Shown piece by piece: positions 11,301 through 22,460 of a stretch of 64,000 nt of DNA. Source of the DNA: Adineta ricciae (Eukaryota; Rotifera; Eurotatoria; Adinetida; Adinetidae); NCBI GenBank assembly GCA_905250025.1, contig CAJNOJ010000029.1:248001-312000 (forward strand), read 5' to 3'. The position numbers and the translations under genes are program-made. The notes beneath the pieces are model-generated. The model searched no databases. It was not told the DNA's origin and worked only from the letters and a program-made list of their open reading frames with translations. Every line of letters starts with the position of its first letter. Position 1 is the stretch's first letter.

Positions 11301-14167
11301 CATAAGTGTATGGTATAAGCTGTTATTGTTTGTCCCGCTCGGTCGCATTAGATCGATCTGTTTTCTAATCGTACATACACGCGCGTTCGCTCGTTTGCTC
11401 ATCTCACGCTCAAACACTCGTCGCGACATTTGACAAAAACATCTTTGTCGATATAGACATATGACAGATGGATATTACAAAAAAGAAAACAGAAAGAAAG
11501 AAAGAAAATCCGATAAGTTTTTGTCTTTAGGTACTTTCAATATAATTAAACAGAGTGTCGTGTATGTGTAATCCCAAAAGAAATCTTTTGCATCAGAACG
11601 TGTTTTCCTTAGTCAAAGAGACTAAGGGTAGTATCTAGGGAATTGTACCGTCTGATTGAGAGTCACATCGATTGTAACATACCTGAGCAAGCAATACTGA
11701 TTCTTCAAGTTCAATTAATCTCAATTGGTGTTTTCTTTTCATCAAATCACTCATTTGGTTAAGTAGCTTCTTTTCCGATCTATAAATAGAATAGCATATG
11801 TGGCCAAGTTTAGGAGAAATTCCAATGCGGAAGAGACAAAAGAAGAAAAGATATTTACTGTTGCTGATCATCGTACTGTCTTGCAGGCGTTTTGGGTATT
11901 GGAGGATTAATTATTGCTAATAATATTGATTTTTCTTTTTTGATTTCTTTCAATCGTTCAATGGTTTCTTTGCAACGTGATGATAATTGCATTTGAATAA
12001 CCGGCGCTGCATAAACAATTAACTGCTCATTATTAGGTGATGAAATTGAATGTAAACGGGAATTGTTAACGATTGGCGATATAAATGATTCGAATTCGAG
12101 ACGAACCGAAGGTGTTGATGATCCATCGTTCGATTCATTGACTGCACAGATGTAATTCTCGAGCTCTTCATTGGGATTTGTTGACGAACTTGTGACCACA
12201 AATGATGCATAACTTGAATGACGGCGTTCGTGCTAAGAAACGAAAAACAAACAGCTGTATAATCAAGGGGATCTGTTTGTGTTTTATCTAATAAACGGTT
12301 AAAGTTATTTAAATAGATAGAATACACTACCGTCTGCCGATTGCCCATTGTTTGATGGATAATAATGGTATGTCAAGTAAGAACAACACGAACAAAAACA
12401 ACAACAACAACGACAATATATCTGTGCCACTTTACATCTATTAGAGGAAAAAGTCTTTTACAAAGCAATATCTTCATCGTATAACATGCAGCTACGCAAA
12501 TAAACAAATACGTACTTGCTCGGAACATGAGAATCAAATAAAAACTAGACGCATCTCTCTTAACCTATTAGCAAAAGTGAACTGATGATATCTTCTTCTT
12601 TTTTTTTTGTTCTTTGTCTTTCTTTGTCTCTCGCCAAAGGTCAGAACTGCTAGAATTAACTTCTAATTAATTTCAAATTACTTGTTCTCTAGGTACGGAA
12701 CACACAAGAAAAATTACCAATTGTATATCTTGCCTTCTTTTCGATATGAAAAGAGCAAGTAGAAGTCATCGCGAAAGGCAGACAACAGATTGGGTTATTG
12801 AGGGAAATATGGCAGATAAAGAAAACAAATACAAGAATCTCCCCTTGATATTCTTTTACGGGCAACGATTAAGAAATCCTGGAAAGAATGGAGGCGAATA
12901 ACGTCATCGAATTTTATTCTTAGAATAATCATATGTCAAACTTTGACAACAGTATCCAAATCAATTGATTAAAAGAATTCAACCTCGGTCACGGATTTGC
13001 ACTTAAAGCGTGTGCTACTCATTGAACTAATTGTGAAATTTGATCTGAAAAGAAAACAGATGATATTGGCCGAAGTCTAGTCACTTTTCCTAGAATAACA
13101 ATTCTTTGAAGCATGCTCTTGTCAAAATAAGACCGAAGACAGTTTACACAAAGTCATATTCATCATTAGGAGAAATATTTTGATTATCGCAAATATGTTT
13201 TCTTTTCTTACATAGTCTTGTAAAATGGAAGCCATTAATTGCATATTTTGACAAATCGTATCAATTATCGTTAGTTGCGATTGCTCCATACTCTAAGTTC
13301 AAAAGGCGAAAGTGATTCTTTTCACACCTTTGCATTATTTACCTGAAGAAGTTGTGGTGAAATACTTTGTTGATATTTCGAATAGAGACTGTTCACTGCC
13401 GTTAGCTCAAGAATGTATTCATTATGAAGGAGATCGAAGCCCGGCGTAACACCTTCCTTATTGTATATATCGGTATACTCATTTCGAATCTAAACATGGT
13501 CGAATGTTTCTTACGGAAACAAATTAATGTAATAAAAAAGTCTTCACCTGTTCCACGCTTTGATGACCATATTCAAGGATTTGGTGGAAATCACGTCGAT
13601 GTTCCTTATGAATATTTAATTGAAGTGTTTTGTTAATTATAAAACTTGTCAAAGGCGTATAGATATTCTTCTCTAAAACGCAGGCGACTTTCTTCAAAGA
13701 CTAAAACATCAAAGGAGAACAACCTTGAAAAAAGGTTTGATCTTAAACTTTCTATTTACTTGTGATTCTATATCAGTTTCTAACAAAAGTGATTCCCACA
13801 GGTCATACATCATTCCACCCACATGACACCTATGAGGAGAAAAACAAAGGAATTTATTTCATTCTTCAACTTGTTTGCTTTTGGTATCAAGTTTACTTTG
13901 CACGAATTTCGCTTTCGGTCTTTTTGCGAAAGTCGGCGACTAGTTGATGCAATTGAGATGAGGCCAATAGGCAAATCTTCGTCCATTGATTTGTAAAATC
14001 TGCAACTAAAGAGAAAGATCTTCGAATGAACGAAGTTTTCAAAGAATAGTTTACGAACTTAATTTTGTCAGAGCAATCGTTACTTCAGTGTATTGAAGTA
14101 GTTTATTCCACACTTGCGGGTGCGACATATCAATAAAACTTAGACGACGTCGAGTATTGTTTGCCAT
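8385..14167 (-). CDS. F-BAR-like membrane-curving protein with disordered tail
   Basis: Thirteen exons join in frame: 14167-14059, 14005-13897, 13829-13760, 13700-13548, 13489-13343, 13292-13212, 12232-11859, 11779-11683, 10096-9923, 9450-9097, 9000-8925, 8865-8617 and 8503-8385. The total of 2112 nt encodes 703 residues, and every junction keeps phase. Residues from about 14 to 220 are helical and F-BAR-like (FCH start SHPQVWNKLLQYTE, then MMYDLWESLLLE, then LLHNEYILELTAVN). F-BAR proteins bind phospholipids and link membrane bending to actin. After a second coiled segment (MKRKHQLRLIELEES) comes a Ser/Thr-rich tail with a short block GLWRDAFRALK near residue 400 and a basic run RKKKSS. No SH3, RhoGAP or kinase domain follows, so the subfamily is not assigned. 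The last exon is the least certain. The intron at 10097-11682 is unusually long (1.6 kb). Confidence 0.72.
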
Positions 14168-15871
14168 AGCGATTTTCAATCTAGAATGTTCACTGAAACG
14201 AAAAGTACTTTCCTCCGGAGAGACCCGAACGTGTTTACATCGTCTAATATCTAACACAAATATGACCGATGAACATGAACTGCTATTACAACAATTGTTA
14301 ACAGGATCAGTTTCCGAACGAAATAAAAAGAGCTTTCTCTTCTACGATGTTTTTTCTCGGATCATATTCAAAAGAACGTGCATACAGAAAGATGATGGTA
14401 ATCATTCTCTTTTCAACATCTTCGTGTATTTTCTACTCCCTCGAAAGTCTTTTCCACATAATTATATATATTTTTTTCTTCCCTCTCTCTCTCTCTGCCT
14501 CTCCTTCCCTTTCATGTACGTTTGCAACTCTCACTCTCTACAACTAAAATCATGACTTTATTGATATCATCAACTTTTGTAAAATGAAGAAAAGCGAATG
14601 AATGGTGACAGAAAGAGAACTTACACATCAATGAATAACATATGAAGATTTAGTTAAGGCTTAAGAATCGCTCTTTCGAGAAGATCTGTCCCAGAAATTG
14701 AGCAGATGCATACAGATTATTAGTAATAGGACGGCTCATTGTTCTTGGCGAGACCAAGGTCAAATCAAACAACAATACTCGAATTACGCTCCTCCTTAAT
14801 TATGAATGTTGACGTCGGCAAAAACCAGTATGTTTTCATTTTGATGAATCTCATTTTTCCATCTCAATGATGATTTGATCAAGAAAAACTTGCTGAGTTT
14901 TTCTTTTTCTTCTTCTCGCTTTCTGTTTCTCTTTCTCGTGTGCCTTTTCCTGGCCCGTAGCTAATTCCAGTCGAATAAATTAGAAAGTTAATCGGATTTA
15001 TGTGCTAAGAACATGAAAAGCAGGTCTTTGTCCTATATTTTCAAACCAAACATCAAGCCAAGTCTACCCAATCAACACCAGTCACCATCATGAAGCGCAG
15101 ATTTACTTCGGTAATAACAACACGACTAATCTAAATCTTGTCTTCGTGATTAACCGTATGTGTAAAACCCTAAAGACTTCCTGCCATGTCTAATTGGCAA
15201 CGAAAATAACTACTACCATTGTCCGCTACCGTTATATTTATCAATGATTATCTGTTGTTGTTCGGATCAACTCGATGCGCAATATTCAAATCAAAACTTG
15301 ACAGTCTATTTATAAATTCAAGTCAGGCGGTGCATGGCATGGAATTGAAATGAAGAGCATAGAAATGTTGCTTTTCTTCGTGTCGTATAGGTTTTCGTTT
15401 CGTCAGCTGCTTTTTCAAGTTATTTTTAGTAGGAGGCTTGTTTTTTACCCACTATGAAATTTTGTCTACGCAAATAAATATCGATCGAATAGATTGTTTT
15501 TTTGTAGATTTCTATTTCTATTCGTTTTGCGCATCTCACATTGTTTTATATAGCGTTGTTCTCTTTCCATGCTCGTTGTTTAGCCGTCCTCTTTCGTTGG
15601 TAGAGGAGAAAGAAAGAAAAAACAGTAGGCATGTCTTCTCGCATACTATTCCATCGGCCATACCCCTTGTGTGTGTCTCTCTTATAAATAATCACTCGAC
15701 AATCAGCTCCTGACGACGTGCACATTCCTTTTTTCCAAGACGTAAATGCAATTGTGTACCTTGTACTCTGAATAAAACTATATATATAAACTCGATCGCC
15801 TCAGCTCGTACATTTTTACGGCAACTTACGTCGTCGTTAAACTGTTTCATATCTAAATCGATACAATCAAA
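14168..15871. other. Intergenic, no firm gene
   Basis: 1.7 kb between the start of the F-BAR-like gene and the small + strand ORF. It is AT-rich with CT-rich tracts. A + strand ATG at 14262 opens a frame whose first 24 residues look protein-like, but it runs into low-complexity sequence and has no matching donor site. This stretch should contain the promoters of the two flanking, divergently placed genes. Confidence 0.45.
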
Positions 15872-16120
15872 ATGGCGTCAATGAACTATTGTTTTACAGT
15901 GTGTCGTGCAACTGATGAAAAAGTTCAACAAGAAACGCATTCGAACACGTCAACAGCCGTTGATACACCTCACTCAGCTTCACCAAGCACACCTGGTGCT
16001 TATTTTTTTGGGCGTTTCTTTTCATTCGGTTCGTCACCGCCAGCATCATCATCAACACTCAGCAATCCATTTGCTGTCAAAGCTGCTGGCTTTGCTGATA
16101 TGGATGAAAATCTATTCTAA
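15872..16120 (+). CDS. Small hypothetical protein, 82 residues
   Basis: A single-exon frame starts at an ATG in good context (AATCAAAATGGCG) and encodes MASMNYCFTVCRATDE, then a Ser/Thr/Pro-rich stretch and the segment GAYFFGRFFSFGSSPP, ending ADMDENLF. No domain, signal peptide or membrane helix is evident. It is divergent from the F-BAR-like gene and convergent with heat shock factor. Its codon use and lack of simple repeats make it more gene-like than other short ORFs nearby, but nothing here proves expression. Confidence 0.5.
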   Translation: MASMNYCFTVCRATDEKVQQETHSNTSTAVDTPHSASPSTPGAYFFGRFFSFGSSPPASSSTLSNPFAVKAAGFADMDENLF

Positions 16121-16893
16121 ATGAACTTTTCGTCAGTCGAATCCAACGTGGTTACTATTCGTCATGTAAATCAGATAAAGGAAGTAGACAAACCAAAAAA
16201 AAAACATTGAACTACCAGCATGTCTATTTCTGTTTTTGTATTATGTGTTTGTTAATATATATGTATTTAGTAAACATTTTTTTCTCTCGGTGTACAAAGA
16301 AGAAAAACACAACTCTTCATAATCTATATTCTAATAAATACGATACTCTGGACTTTGAACTTCTTATTTTGATTTTATCGAAAGAAACGCATTTTCGATG
16401 ACACGACAATGACCTTCTCCCATAACGAAAACAACTGTACTCTTGTTTATCAAAAACAAAACAACACGGCAACAACATGCCTTTGTTTTCTTTCTCCCAG
16501 TCAACGGTTGTTACGAAACGGATATTATTAAATCCTTGATAGTCTTTTCCAACTTTATATGTATGTATATATATATTTAATAAATCTTTTGTAATGTTTA
16601 TTTGAATGAAAGAAAACGAAAGAGAGACAACACAGAGTGTGATTACCGGCTATGACGGTAGATAATAAACTTCCATTGAATGATCAAAAGAACACAGACA
16701 GAATTAATGGAAAAGTCGCTGCTATGCTAGGAGTGAACGAAGGTGAACAAAGCAGAAAATGGTTATATGTGAGAAAACTTCTCTTGTCTTACAAATAAGC
16801 GAGGAAGGAAGAAGACAAAACAAAAAAAAGAAAGAAAGAAAATCATGCGAATAGAGAAACTGTACAAGATTGTAAAGGAAAGAAGGAGAGATA
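16121..16893. other. Intergenic 3' region
   Basis: AT-rich sequence between two convergent genes, with several AATAAA-like poly(A) signals on the + strand near 16340 and 16575 that could serve the small upstream gene. No coding frame is supported. Confidence 0.5.
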
Positions 16894-19107
16894 TCATTGT
16901 TTTTTTCTTATATTTGGATGTTGATGCTGCTGCTGTTGTTGTTGTTCAAGTTGGTGGATTTTTCCTTCTAAGTTGATCTTTTCACGTTCTAATTGATTTA
17001 TTGTTTGCCGTTGTTCCTCAACTTTAGCCGTTTCATTTATTAACTGTTCCAATAATTGATTATTCACATCTGTCGGATTAGCTAATGGAACTTCGCTCTT
17101 ATGAAGAATGATCTGTTTACATGGAGATGTATGATTAATATCATTGGAATTTGAATAAATAAAATGATTCGGATTGGTAATATTATTATTATTATTCGTT
17201 AATTTTGATTCTTCGCTCGTCGTATCTGTTAAGATGTTTGTCGTTTGTCCGTTATTCGTCAATAGTGGAGATAATAAAACATGATCATCGCAAAATAAAT
17301 CCTCAATTGATGCGTGCTCGGGGAGATGATCGAACATTAATTCACGAATGTTGTCCAATGATGATTGAATATGATCGACATCGCCAGTTATATCATCAAG
17401 AGAAAATGAAACGTTGTTGGGTTGAAGAAGTTTAGAATGTTTGCCATCAGAGTAGATCGATGAGTCAGATGCATGTGGATCAAAGTTATTGGAAAATTCA
17501 ATTTGTTCTTCTTTGAGAAATGGAACGATCGATGCAGCGGACTAGAACACACAAGAGAATGTGAATGTTATTAACAGAGAATTCGATTTTGAGCTGAGAA
17601 GAACTAGAAGTAGCACTAATTGCTGAAACTGACTAAGACGTGTATTCGTGTCTCGCTCTTCTGAGAAAAATGTATTTAGAGGATAATATGATCTGAGTTA
17701 AATAAAAAAGCAGTAGAACGTATATTTATTTGAGGTCAAAACAAGCATTGGTATATATTTTCAAGATTAAATCATATCGAAAAAGAAATCTGCATCCATG
17801 TTTACCGTATTGATGCCTGATAAGTTGGGTTCGTCCACTTGTCCAAGAGTCGATTTTGCACCATTGGGTTCATCTGTAGTTAGGAAAAAATCAGGTATAT
17901 AACTATTATTTTCGTCATGACCATTTCCAATGGTTTTGAACGTTTTGCCTAAAGAATTCCGAATGTCACCCGTCGGAACTGTCCAGTCATAATTATTCAA
18001 TGTTTGCTGAGGTTGCTGTTGTTGTTGTTGTTGTTGATAACCATCCTCCAATGTTTGTATTGGTGGTGGAGACGGAACAAGGTCAACTAAAGGTGATGTA
18101 TTCGTTGTGTGAATCCACCCGCCAGAATCATTGTCGGATAATTCATTAATTGTGATACCGTGTGGTCGTCCGATGTTGATTGGTTGGGAAATGATATTGT
18201 GACGTTGAGGCTGTTGGATTGTCGTACGTTTTTTAGGTTCTTCACCGAGCATAATAGCAGCTTGTTTTCGTTTGAGACTATTACTGGATATTTGTTGATT
18301 GATAATCGGATGGTGTGGGGTTTGTTCTTGTTGAGAGGAGTTACTTGATGGCTGTTCGACAGATGGTCGATGTCCTTGCGTTGAACTAGTCAAGAAGTGT
18401 AAGAGAAATTCCATTAATTTTGAGACGATTTGTTGTTGTTTAGCATGCTTTTGCTTTAATATACTCATTTCACGCCATAAAGCTTGATTTTCGTCTTGCA
18501 CATGGAATAGTTTATCACTCAAGGATGTTTGTTTCGTCTGTAAAGTTCTTACATCATCGAGAACTTGTGAAAGTTCAACTGGGCGTACTGATGTTTTTGC
18601 ATCAGTCAAAATCGTTGTTGATGTAACATCAGATGGGGGCAAAATCGACGAAGGCAACGTGGGTAACGGTGTTTGTGATTCGGTTTTAGTCGGCTGAATA
18701 CTCACCTTTTGTTGTTGATTATCCGGAGCACGGCGTTTGATTAATTCTAATAAATTATCGTGTCCACGAATAAAACTTGGATGAGCGAACTCAATATCAT
18801 CACGTTCTGTTTTCAATGAACCGTGTTCGATTGTTGACATCTTACGAAAACCATACATATTCAATTGACGAATAAACGAAGCGAAATTATTGTGTTTGAA
18901 ATAACGTGGAAGAATTTCTCGAGCAAAACGCGATTGATCATAAACGTGAAATGATCCACCAGATGGATCCCAGGCGATCAGATCATTACAAGACGGATCG
19001 TTCACTAACGCCCATAATTTTGCTAAAAATGCTGTTACAGTCGTTTGAGAGGCTTGAGTTCCTTGCTGTTGATAACATTCAGCATCACCCATACTCGATG
19101 ACGACAT
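16894..19107 (-). CDS. HSF1: Heat shock transcription factor
   Basis: HSF trimerises on stress and binds nGAAn repeats to switch on chaperone genes. Exon 1 (19107-17806) carries the DNA-binding domain at residues about 23-130 (FLAKLWALVNDP, HNNFASFIRQLNMYGFRK) and the HR-A/B coiled coil at about 175-245. A donor at 17805 (ACG then GTAAAC) joins in phase to an acceptor before 17541. Exon 2 (17541-16894) encodes 215 more residues, including DHIQSSLDNIRELMFDHLP, which resembles the C-terminal regulatory region of vertebrate HSF1, then a Leu-zipper-like and poly-Gln end. The spliced product is 649 residues. If the 264-nt intron is kept, the frame ends at 17767 after a short acidic-hydrophobic tail (DADFFFDMI). 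Whether it is HSF1 or a general HSF cannot be decided. Confidence 0.92.
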
Positions 19108-19218
19108 CGTTCGTTGTCTGTTAAATTCTATATTATCCTTAAAATAAATACGGAAGTGAATATCTGAAAAAAAAAGAACAAAGAGAGTGCAATGATTCTA
19201 AAATTCACATCTAAGATT

Positions 19219-20220
19219 TCATGAAAAAGTGGGCTTTCCCGAAAGCTGATTTCTGATCGTTTGGGAATTATATAACCAAACAGCATCGATACCTTCACCA
19301 TGAGTACGATCATAATTGATCGGAAATTGATAACGACAAGTAATCACAACACTCTCGTCCGCTATTTCTTTCGAGAGCTTTTTTAATAATGGCTCCATCT
19401 AAAGAAATCAAAATCAACATTTGATAAATATCATTCAACATTAGCCGAACACAGTTATACGACGGCCTGGGATGACACAGAGAGAGGGTATAGGTCATTC
19501 CTGTAGAAAAATTAGCCGCCGTCCATTTGAAACATCATTTCAAATGAATGTGAAATTACGAATGTATTACTAAGCTAATATACACCAATGACATGCGTCT
19601 TACCATGGTATCAACACCAAAAAGAACAATTGTATCATATTTTGATAAATCATACTAAATAAAAATGCAGAATTCTATATCACGATAACCACGAACCACT
19701 GGTTTTTTGCGGGATTCTACCTTCCAGAGATTTGCTCGTTTAAAATGACAAATCTTGCTTTGACCTGAGACATATGCTTTTAATCTTGCATAATAAACTA
19801 ACACACGATTGATTTCAATTCCAGTGGCACAAGGAAAACCTTGTTGCACAGCTTCGAAAACCTAAAAGGAAACGTATTCGAAGAAAATTATGACGTCATG
19901 TAACGTTTTTCATCTTTACTAACAATCCGTCCGTCTCCACTACCGAGATCGATTAAATGTCGACGTTGCTTGGTAGAATATTGTCGTAATAAATGAAATA
20001 TATTATCCAATTGTTCTCTTGTTGCGGGAACGTATGGAAGTGCATGACGTCGAAGTGCTGGTGTTAGAAAAGGTGCAGCTAGCACAGTAAGACCTGCGCG
20101 TGTAGGATGAGATAATTAAGTAAAGAACAATTGTTTTTAGTTCAACTTGCCAAGACCAATTCCTCCACAGATACCAAGAAGAATGCGACCAAACGTTTTT
20201 GAGCTCTTGTCCTCTTGCAT
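19219..20220 (-). CDS. ATPSCKMT: ATP synthase c-subunit lysine methyltransferase
   Basis: This FAM173-family enzyme trimethylates a lysine of the mitochondrial ATP synthase c subunit. The product starts MQEDKSSKTFGRILLG with a hydrophobic N-terminal segment that should act as a mitochondrial or membrane anchor. Next comes the family block ALRRHALPYVPAT, the SAM-binding motif IDLGSGDGRIV, GIEINRVLVYYARLKA and the C-terminal ITCRFPI with GEGIDAVWLYN, ending KPTFS at the TGA at 19219-19221. The first intron (20150-20094) is needed to join GLG to LTVLAAPF and uses a GC rather than GT donor. Other introns are short. The gene starts 110 bp upstream of, and on the same strand as, heat shock factor. 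Confidence 0.88.
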
Positions 20221-20931
20221 AACGATATCACTGATCTTAAAGAAACTGATGCAACGAAAGGATGAATTTTATTTAGGTGAATGGATGATTCACATGAACT
20301 ACTTATCAGTCGATAAGTGAATGAATATGACGACACAGGGCGTCGCAAGAATACATGAGGAAAAATAAAAATTATCAGACAATGAGATCAATTGAAAATA
20401 AATAAATAAGTTACACGTTAGAAAGGATATTGAGATATTATGTGGATGGACCAATTAATTTAGAAAGGTAGAGCGACACCAATGACATACGTCCACTGAC
20501 ATCTACCGAAAGACTACATTCATCGTGCGATGCACGTCGAAAAATCGATCACAAAAGCAAGATTTCTAGTATTCTTTAAATCAGGTCAATCTATCGAATA
20601 CAGATTTCTTGAATCACTTCGTCTAATGAATGACATCGCTCAGTTTTCTATTCGAAGTTGACATAGGTCTCATTTTGCACTTAATTCATAATCTTCGACG
20701 TAGTATAACGTGTTGAGAAAGCACAAAGAAGAATGTACTTGAAGTGTTATTTGTTTTTTCGTTCTACTGATTGACAAGCGAACTAGATAAGACCTGGATA
20801 ATAACGTTCTTTAGAAATGCGTTTATCTTTTCTCATAAGGGAAAATGAGTCGCACAATTTGAATTTATGGATCAATCAGAAAATATGAAATTTTATTTTT
20901 TTGGAATAAAGAATTGATTAAAAGAGATGTC
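20221..20931. other. Intergenic, no gene seen
   Basis: AT-rich sequence between the methyltransferase start and the HEAT-protein stop. No frame with splice support on either strand. Confidence 0.5.
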
Positions 20932-21382
20932 TTAGAGAACGTTCCACTTGCCCGATCGTCGGTAAGATGAAAGAACTTTATGTGCTCGTCGTCGAATATA
21001 TTGATTTCGATCTCGATTGAATATTTCGAGTGCATCTAAGACTTTCAGTTCCATGTGATCAGGCGAACCATCACAGAGTGTATGCAATACCTTGAAATAG
21101 GATTTATTAAACTGATAATATAGTATAGTGTATAACACTCACTTGTTCTCGAACGTTATCTGCTGGATCATTGATCATTTGGAGAACGCGTTCCCAAAAT
21201 TGATCGATATCTTCTTTGACACGGCACGGACAGATCTCCTTCAATGCTCGTTGTCGTACAGCAGGGTCAGTATGAGCTGTTAACGCTACAATTGTCTTTA
21301 TATCTTCAGTTTCACGACAAAGACGAAGAGCGTCTTTGGTCGACATTTTGTCCACTTCAAGCGATTCCGACGAAGATGACAT
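20932..21382 (-). CDS. Small HEAT-repeat protein
   Basis: Two exons encode about 134 residues. Exon 1 starts MSSSSESLEVDKMSTKDALR at 21382 and ends at a GTGAGT donor near 21141. Exon 2 starts VLHTLCDGSPDH and ends SGKWNVL at the TAA at 20932-20934. The protein contains two to three HEAT-like helix pairs, seen in HTDPAVRQRALKEI, NDPADNVREQVLHTL and NQYIRRRAHKVL, with the conserved Asp/Pro turn and Arg on the second helix. Such short HEAT proteins usually serve as protein-binding adaptors. No specific orthologue is recognised. A GTG-started extension to 21391 is unlikely. Confidence 0.72.
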
Positions 21383-22460
21383 TAGTGTCACATTGAACTA
21401 TTCTTTTTGTATAGTGTTAACTAGGACATCAACCATTCATTTATATAAACAGGCTCTGTTACATTTAGTTGTGAAATCTTCACGATGACTAAGGTGAATT
21501 GCGTAATACGTCTTCGTATTGCATTGTTATTTCTCCATTACCTTTTCAATATGTTAAAAAGAACACCTCCATCAAGCGCAGACAACGAACTTTCGTTGTC
21601 GAGTTTCCCCTTTTAGTAAAATTCTAGTTTTTTGGCACTGAAAAACTCGATGAGTAATGCGGTATTCTTCTATGCATGTTCGTAGGTTATCGTCTCACTA
21701 AGAACGAATTCCAACGCTGGCATGTTCAAATGAACAATAGTGTGAAGTTTTGATTAGTTCTAGGGTTTGTCGTTATGCTCAACAGCTAAGTGAACTAAAT
21801 TTATGAAAATATACAGAAATTCATTAAAGCAAAGAGTGCTAGGAAGTGAATTGTATGTCGTCAATGTATGCATGTTGGCTTTTTCGCACGTAGAAAAAGG
21901 AAAAAGTGACGAGAAAAAGAAACAAGTCGTTGTGTCTACTTCAAAGGAGAAAAACAACTGTGTTAAAGTCCCCATTCATGTATATCCGATCATGCAATGC
22001 ATAAAATAGTACAGGTTACTGATTTGGGTAAAAATTGCTTGGAAAAAAACCTCCTATACTTCATTGTATATAAATATATGAAGTGGCTTTCTTTTGAAAT
22101 GAATAAAAAATATTTTTGTTAGACACTGACGTTTGACTCATTATAAGTAGGCGTCTTTATCCATATATTGCTTTCCGATTTCGACATGTCCCCAAATTGC
22201 GTTGTAATATCATCAGAAACCAATAGACAATGATCAAATATAATGCTTTTTGGAAACAGTTTTTGAACGGGAAACGATACAAAACTTAGTCTGCCTTCAT
22301 TTAGAGTTGAGACCGATTCTGCGCATTGCTAGAAAAGCGATTATACATGCTTTTGGACTGAATACTTTTCTTCGTTCAAAATGAATTATCTATACACTTA
22401 GAACAATACACTATAATTATACATTGACTGTTTTAGATAATTGAAGCCTCAACGTGATCC
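21383..22460. other. Intergenic, promoter region of the ART gene
   Basis: About 1.1 kb between divergently transcribed genes. A + strand ORF at 21803-22009 is Lys-rich and overlaps a minus-strand ORF, with no splice context. An in-frame shadow starting upstream of the ART ATG is absent, so the ATG at 22461 is favoured. No repeat or RNA gene was recognised. Confidence 0.45.

Noticed and set aside
12960-13050. tRNA-like segment on the minus strand (TAGTTCAATGAGTAGCA followed by GGTTGAATTC)
   Set aside because: It recalls D-arm and T-arm motifs, but the anticodon stem does not pair, no acceptor stem forms and the T-arm has no stem. At best it is a degenerate relic within an intron of the F-BAR-like gene.
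14262-14555. Plus-strand ORF starting MTDEHELLLQQLLTGSVSER
   Set aside because: The first 24 residues look coding, but the rest is Phe/Leu/Ser low complexity, no donor follows the good part and no second exon was found.
19240-19260. Heat-shock-element-like TTCCCGAA upstream of HSF
   Set aside because: It lies within the coding end of the methyltransferase gene and has only two units, so it is not evidence of HSF self-regulation.
21803-22009. Plus-strand Lys-rich ORF upstream of the ART gene
   Set aside because: Overlaps an opposite ORF and lacks start context or domain. Treated as chance.
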